Positions 59,615-64,000 of a DNA stretch of 64,000 nucleotides are shown here, piece after piece. Location of the stretch: the NCBI GenBank assembly GCA_002320285.1, contig DCKE01000027.1, positions 278,822 through 342,821 of the forward strand, written 5' to 3'. The position numbers and the translations under genes are program-made. Under the pieces are notes generated by a model. That model was given only the letters and a program-made list of their open reading frames with translations. It did no database searches and was not told the origin of the DNA. Position 1 is the first letter of the stretch; each line of letters begins with the position of its first letter. This DNA comes from Flavobacteriaceae bacterium UBA1682 (GTDB lineage Bacteria > Bacteroidota > Bacteroidia > Flavobacteriales > Flavobacteriaceae).

Positions 59615-59793
59615 AAACTCCGGGATAAAATTTAACGGATTTCTTTTAAAAAGGGCACTCTGCTCATCAATAGTTCAAACCGTAGCAAAGTGATCAATAT
59701 GCAAAATAGCCCTTATTTATTTCGTGTTACCTTATAATATTTTATTGGAGTTAAAGCGAACTGTATTTCGGGTAATAAGGGCGTATTATTACT

Positions 59794-59922
59794 TTGGAAA
59801 GAGTTTCTACTATCTTAGGCTGGGCTTTGGAGGTTGATGTTCCTGTAACTATGCACGGTTGTATGCTGAGCGTACTGCTTTTTATGTCTAAAATTATCGC
59901 CGGAGTACGATATTCGGAATAA
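59794..59922 (+). CDS. Possible 42-residue hydrophobic small protein
   Basis: A TTG-started frame encoding a short protein with a hydrophobic middle (VTMHGCMLSVLLFMSKIIAG) and ending 8 bases before a strong terminator. No family is recognised. The frame is short enough to arise by chance. Its placement against the terminator is the only reason to list it. It could also be the decayed 3' end of a lost gene. Confidence 0.22.
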   Translation: MERVSTILGWALEVDVPVTMHGCMLSVLLFMSKIIAGVRYSE

Positions 59923-59930
59923 TAAAATAC

Positions 59931-59956
59931 AAACTACAGCGATGTAGTTTTTTTTT
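59931..59956 (+). terminator. Intrinsic terminator 320 bases after the LuxR gene
   Basis: AAACTACA (59931-59938)/TGTAGTTT (59943-59950) around a GCGA tetraloop, then T to 59956. Confidence 0.88.
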
Positions 59957-60429
59957 GGTTTAAAATTTGAAGATTACAATGGTTTTTGTGAATGATGTCT
60001 TTATTAGAAATTTTATTTCAAGAATTTGAGCCTCATCGTAATTAATACTCGTAACAACTGTAACGTTTTATGGGTTTTAAAATTTGTTTTCTATTCAAAA
60101 GCTTGTTTTTGGCACATTTTTTAAATCTGAAACATAACGTTTAATGGTAAAATCATAAAAAGTTTAAATTTAAGTATAAGAGGACATTAGTATTTAATTG
60201 TAAACTTATAATGCTGTATTTCAGCGATTTGTTTTTTTTTAAAATGGTACATTTATAAAGCTTCAGATTGTAACAATTTTGTAACATTGGAATTATTTTA
60301 AAAGTACTGTACCGAAGTTTAGAAACTGGATTAAAAAGTTGGGATAAATTAGACTTATGATTTTGTTGTGGTATTTCACCGTATTCACAAAGAGATCAAA
60401 TCGTTCATTTTAACCTAATATGCTTATTA

Positions 60430-61323
60430 ATGAAAATCGTGCAAAATTATGTTTTTCCAATTTTGGTCTGCATAGTACTCATCGTGTCTAGTTTGTATTT
60501 TAAAAATTTCGATTTGCCTTCCGAAAGTTTTTTTGGGCTGATTTATGCCCCATTCTTCTTTATACTTTGCCAACAATTTTTTATAGAGAAGCGAGGTGTG
60601 AGTTGGGCTTTTTTTTATTGGTCCATTGGATTGTGCTGTGGTATCAACTACCTATTCAATCTAAATCTTAGTGATGTTTTATCTATAGTCACGGTCGTTT
60701 TCTATTCCTATCAGTTATTCAAACAATTTAAAAGGCGTGCCCTTAAGGCTAATGCCGATATTTTTAATTACTTATTGAGTTTCAATGTCGTTGTTGTAGC
60801 TTCTTACAGTTTATTGATCTTAGATTCTTATTTTAATTGGGGCATCCGAATTCCTATTTCAGTGTTGCTGTATGTTTTTTTATTGACAGCACTAATATTA
60901 TTGATCGCATCCTCAATATATCTTTCTTCTGCCTTTGGTCATCAGACATCAACGCCAGACTTGGGCAAGGAAAAAGAGTTTGGAGAGATTGTGGAAGCTT
61001 TGCAATCTCATTTTGAAAAATCAGAGTGCTATTTAAATTGCAATCTGAGTATACAGCAATTAGCTGAGGTACTCAATTTATCAAGGATTGAGATTTCGAA
61101 CGCCTTAAATCAAGGTCTAAAAGTTAATTTCTACCAGTATATAGCCGCTTACCGAATCGAATACGCAAAAAAGCGGATTATAGAAAACGAGAATTTCACT
61201 ATAGAGGGGCTTTCTATAGAATGCGGTTTCAACTCAAAAACATCCTTCAATAAACATTTTAAATCCAATGTTGGAACAACCCCGTCGTTGTATAAATGCT
61301 TTAAAAATCTTGAACATGTATAA
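60430..61323 (+). CDS. Membrane-anchored AraC-family regulator, first of pair
   Basis: A 297-residue protein with about six hydrophobic helices in residues 8-175, no periplasmic domain of note, and a C-terminal AraC domain (LSIQQLAEVLNLSRIEISNA, then GLSIECGFNSKTSFNKHFKS). Its stop overlaps the start of a second regulator of the same build by 8 bases, so the two are translationally coupled and may form a heteromer. Target genes are unknown. The downstream secreted repeat gene and the upstream surface operons are candidates. Confidence 0.8.
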   Translation: MKIVQNYVFPILVCIVLIVSSLYFKNFDLPSESFFGLIYAPFFFILCQQFFIEKRGVSWAFFYWSIGLCCGINYLFNLNLSDVLSIVTVVFYSYQLFKQFKRRALKANADIFNYLLSFNVVVVASYSLLILDSYFNWGIRIPISVLLYVFLLTALILLIASSIYLSSAFGHQTSTPDLGKEKEFGEIVEALQSHFEKSECYLNCNLSIQQLAEVLNLSRIEISNALNQGLKVNFYQYIAAYRIEYAKKRIIENENFTIEGLSIECGFNSKTSFNKHFKSNVGTTPSLYKCFKNLEHV

Positions 61324-62389
61324 TATAGTTTTTGAAATGATCTTGTTTCTACTTTTCATTTCGGGTTTTTTAAATATATTCTTGGAAAGCGTGATCTCTA
61401 AACTAAATTACACTCCTTCTATTTGGAACTCGTTTGGTTTTTTTATTATCGTCATCGTTTATAGTGGATTGATGATTTTGATGTTGAGGTTAAATATGGA
61501 TACTTTTATTTTGAGAGGCATGCCTGTTACGCTTTGGTTTTGCCCGATATTTTTATTTGCCATACGCGATGATTTAAAGCGATTTTATAAAATAAAATTC
61601 TTGTATTTTATACCAGCCATCTTTTTCATGAAACTGTATATTTTGATAAATCTTAATTTGTCGCATAATGAAATAATAAAAACCGCCTATTTTATAATGC
61701 TTCATATAACAACAGTTGTCGTTATGGGCTGTATTTTCTTTTTTGGTTTTGTGTGCATTTTGAAAGGATTAATTGTCGATAGTCAATTAAAATATCTCGT
61801 TTTCTTTAGTATTCTATATTGGGTGGTGTATACTAGTTTTTTTGTTAGTTTTCTGATTTTGGAGTTGAATTTTGAAACAGATTCAACTTTGTGGAACTTA
61901 ATTTCGTATCTCTTTTTGTTGATTATTGTAATCTTTTTGACGATTGAAAATATAGTCCAGTTTAAGAAAAGCACCAATTACATCAAAAATGAAGAAGTCT
62001 CTATACCCGTAAAATACACAAAGTCCAAAAAGAATATGGACGATTTACACAGTTATAAATATCATGTAGATAAATTATTGCAACAAGAAGTTTATTTAAT
62101 TCACGATTTGAATCTGGATGATCTAAGTCACCAACTTAAAATTCCTAAACATTATTTGACACAAGTTTTTAGCTTTGTATATCAGTCCAACTTTAAACAA
62201 ATCATTAATAAACATCGAATCTTATATGCTGCGAAGTTGATTAATGAAGATTGTAACAAAGAGCGAATCGATGATATTGCCTATAGTAGTGGATTCAGTT
62301 CGAAAACATCATTTTACAGAGCTTTTAAAAATGAGTTCAATTGTACCCCGTTGGAATTTAGAAAGAAAAGTCCCGGAAAGATTCATTAA
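61316..62389 (+). CDS. Membrane-anchored AraC-family regulator, second of pair
   Basis: A 357-residue protein with about seven hydrophobic helices in residues 1-230, a charged linker, and an AraC DNA-binding domain (LNLDDLSHQLKIPKHYLTQV, then DDIAYSSGFSSKTSFYRAFK). The ATG at 61316 lies inside the stop of the previous gene (ATGTATAA), so it needs no separate ribosome site. The frame continues upstream to 61268 but would only add residues overlapping the first gene. Closed by a terminator. Confidence 0.8.
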   Translation: MYNIVFEMILFLLFISGFLNIFLESVISKLNYTPSIWNSFGFFIIVIVYSGLMILMLRLNMDTFILRGMPVTLWFCPIFLFAIRDDLKRFYKIKFLYFIPAIFFMKLYILINLNLSHNEIIKTAYFIMLHITTVVVMGCIFFFGFVCILKGLIVDSQLKYLVFFSILYWVVYTSFFVSFLILELNFETDSTLWNLISYLFLLIIVIFLTIENIVQFKKSTNYIKNEEVSIPVKYTKSKKNMDDLHSYKYHVDKLLQQEVYLIHDLNLDDLSHQLKIPKHYLTQVFSFVYQSNFKQIINKHRILYAAKLINEDCNKERIDDIAYSSGFSSKTSFYRAFKNEFNCTPLEFRKKSPGKIH

Positions 62390-63070
62390 GTAGAACAATT
62401 AATTTAGTTGCACGATATACCTAAAAAAAGCAGGAAGACTCTCAGTGTCTCTCCTGCTTTTTTTATGAAAAAATGACCTTAAGAGATATGATTTAAAAGC
62501 AGACTAGTTGGTTTTACAGTGCAAGTGTTTTGAATCGATTCTTTTTTAATATCTACGAATAGTATTTCCCCTCTTTATCAAGCCCAAATTTAAATATTTT
62601 CTCAATCTCGTCGAGAAAACGGGTTTAAATTCTATATCAAAACAACGGAGTAAAACATTTTTTTTGCAAGCATCTTTCTTCTGAAAAGAACATCAATTTT
62701 ACTGTGATCTCACATTTAATCCGCATTAATATCATTAAACCCATCCAAATCAGATCCGATATTGATTATTAACTGTGTTAAATTGTAATTTACTGATTAC
62801 ATGGCTGTTGTGTATTTTGAGGGCGGTTGTATTTTAAGAGTTTCAAAAAATTGGAGGACACAACTTCCTGTTTTTTTGAGACTTTTTTCGTGAAAAATAG
62901 CCACAAATTTGTTCTATTAATTAAGGTGTATACCATGGAGTAACATCGAAAACTTGTAAACAAATAAAAATTAATTATCATGAAATCACCAATGTAAAAA
63001 AGGTAGTTGAAGATTAATACCGATGCAGAAAAAGTGATTCCATATGTCCTTAATGTAAAATAAACTACAA
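62390..63070 (+). other. Intergenic region before the repeat protein
   Basis: 681 bases. It holds the terminator at 62424-62465. The rest is AT-rich with no recognised gene, tRNA or repeat. It presumably contains the promoter of the secreted repeat protein, although no exact TAnnTTTG box was found at a convincing distance. Confidence 0.5.
62424..62465 (+). terminator. Intrinsic terminator after the AraC pair
   Basis: AAAGCAGGA (62427-62435) pairs with TCCTGCTTT (62452-62460), with an inner GAC/GTC helix, followed by T to 62464. Confidence 0.88.
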
Positions 63071-64000
63071 ATGAAAAAAAATCTACTCTCGATTGCTTTC
63101 TTAATGGGAGCAGGAGCAATGTATGCTCAGGTTGGTATTGGTACTACGGAACCAAATAAATCAACTCAATTAGAAATTGTATCAAAAGATCGAGGGGTAT
63201 TAATCCCTCAGGTCGCTTTGAATGGAACCGGAGATGTAACCAGTATTAGCAATGGCAATGTGAATAGTTTGTTGGTATTTAATATTAATAAAGTAGGTGA
63301 TGTTGTTCCTGGATATTATTATTGGATGGTGGACAGATGGGTACGCCTCCAATCCTCTGAAGACGTTATTCCAACACCTTTTTCTCTAACGGCATTGAAT
63401 TATGATCCATTGACTAATACTTTGAGTTATACTAATGGCTTAGGGACAGTTATCGATTATATTCTAAAGAATACTACAAATACAAGTCTGACTTTTGTCA
63501 ACGGAAATTTAAAATTGACAGATAGTTTTGGAAATTCTGTAGATGTAGACATTTCATCGATAGACACCAATAATATCAATTCAAGTCTAGTAGTAGTTGG
63601 AAATGATTTGGTACTTACCGACAACAAAGGTATTCAAGTGAAAATTCCACTTAGTTCAATTGATAAGAACACAACGAATGCGTCTCTGGCATTGACAAAC
63701 GGTGATTTGATTTTGATCGATACGGATGGTAAAGCGTTAAATGTAGACCTTTCTTCTTTGGACACCAACACCACCAACAGCACTTTGACGGTAGCTGATG
63801 GTAAATTGGTTTTAACGGATAGCGACGGCAATGCGGTAGACGTTTTGTTAAACACCATCGACACCAACAACATCAACGCGACTTTGGCTGTGGTAGGGTC
63901 GAATTTGGTTTTGACGGACAACAAAGGCGTAGCGGTTCAGATTGCATTAAGCGCGATTGACAAAAACACGACCAACAGCACGTTGGCGGTAGCCGATGGC
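63071..64000 (+). CDS. Secreted repeat protein, 3' end outside window
   Basis: At least 310 residues, open to the end of the window. It starts with MKKNLLSIAFLMGAGAMYAQ (signal peptide), then VGIGTTEPNKSTQLEIVSKD, an N-terminal domain typical of Bacteroidetes secreted fibre-like proteins. From residue 137 it is made of 33-residue units (99 bases each, starting 63479, 63578, 63677, 63776, 63875, 63974) with core L-TDxxGxxVxV and ending IDTNN or IDKNTT. Unit types repeat as A-B-C-A-B-C, a 297-base super-period. The later units are richer in GC and in ACC/AAC codons than the start of the gene. Probable adhesin or fibre; function unknown. Confidence 0.85.
   Translation, partial: MKKNLLSIAFLMGAGAMYAQVGIGTTEPNKSTQLEIVSKDRGVLIPQVALNGTGDVTSISNGNVNSLLVFNINKVGDVVPGYYYWMVDRWVRLQSSEDVIPTPFSLTALNYDPLTNTLSYTNGLGTVIDYILKNTTNTSLTFVNGNLKLTDSFGNSVDVDISSIDTNNINSSLVVVGNDLVLTDNKGIQVKIPLSSIDKNTTNASLALTNGDLILIDTDGKALNVDLSSLDTNTTNSTLTVADGKLVLTDSDGNAVDVLLNTIDTNNINATLAVVGSNLVLTDNKGVAVQIALSAIDKNTTNSTLAVADG
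63479..64000 (+). repeat. 99-base tandem repeats with 297-base super-period
   Basis: Five complete and one partial in-frame units of 99 bases. The B units (63578 and 63875) share LVLTDNKG and IDKNTT and lie exactly 297 bases apart; the A units (63479 and 63776) share IDTNNI. The array runs off the window edge. Confidence 0.85.

Larger units (their letters stand above)
59615..60429 (+). other. Intergenic region with possible structured RNA and small ORF
   Basis: 815 bases. Arms AAGGGC (59651-59656), GCCCTTATT (59709-59717) and AATAAGGGC (59774-59782) can form two mutually exclusive pairings. A 42-codon reading frame (59794-59922) and a strong terminator (59931-59956) follow. The rest, 59957-60429, is AT-rich DNA upstream of the AraC pair in which I see nothing else. 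Confidence 0.45.

Noticed and set aside
62790..63119. 109-residue minus-strand frame
   Set aside because: It covers an AT-rich intergenic region and the start of the secreted repeat gene on the other strand, with no recognisable features.
63634..63924. Minus-strand frame inside the repeat protein
   Set aside because: A shadow of the 99-base repeats; the plus-strand frame has the signal peptide and conserved repeat pattern.

Overview
The window comes from a low-GC Bacteroidetes genome, most likely a Flavobacteriaceae member of the Flavobacterium/Myroides type. The genus cannot be fixed from sequence alone. The signs are promoter boxes of the TAnnTTTG form, almost no Shine-Dalgarno sequences, a zinc-free L36, a type IX secretion (T9SS) sorting domain on a giant SprB-repeat protein, HmuY/TonB haem uptake, and a YpdA-type bacillithiol disulfide reductase.

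Positions 1-14140 hold the end of fusA and one long S10-spc-alpha ribosomal superoperon (rpsJ to rplQ, with secY, infA, rpmJ and rpoA), closed by a strong terminator. Two structured intergenic elements inside it look regulatory: a terminator-like hairpin between rpsJ and rplC (567-606) and a bulged stem-loop with a U tract just before rpsD (11930-11990). Positions 14270-20579 are housekeeping genes, most with their own promoter and terminator: carA, eno, gltA and two guanidino-group-modifying enzymes, the second CtlX-like.

Positions 20778-42522 are mixed accessory and transport genes. They include a TonB receptor with an HmuY-like lipoprotein, a PH-domain membrane protein, a PDZ/S41-like protein that appears to lack its nucleophile, a Ca2+/H+ antiporter, a TPR/HEAT pair, a flavin monooxygenase, TyrP-like and BrnQ permeases, a Fur-family regulator, YpdA, a secreted phosphodiesterase/lipase pair, a LexA-like regulator that looks unable to cleave itself, and an unknown secreted protein.

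The most interesting part is 42594-64000. The minus-strand operon 42594-47862, with an AraC-family gene just upstream (47991-48860), reads as a chaperone-usher-like pilus system of an unusual Bacteroidetes kind: small pilin-like subunit, PapD-like chaperone, two-domain tip-adhesin-like protein and a large outer-membrane barrel. It has an intergenic terminator after the pilin gene and an inverted repeat bracketing its promoter. Next is a second minus-strand operon, 49163-57831. It encodes three secreted phage-tail-collar (MdpB-like) proteins, a protein of about 2160 residues (NHL-type repeats, a beta-helix-like region, 12 SprB repeats, T9SS signal) and a 73-residue membrane protein. A membrane-bound LuxR regulator is divergent to it. 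Two overlapping membrane-anchored AraC regulators follow, and the window ends inside a secreted repeat protein built of 33-residue units. Together this stretch looks like a cell-surface adhesin and appendage island with several dedicated membrane regulators.
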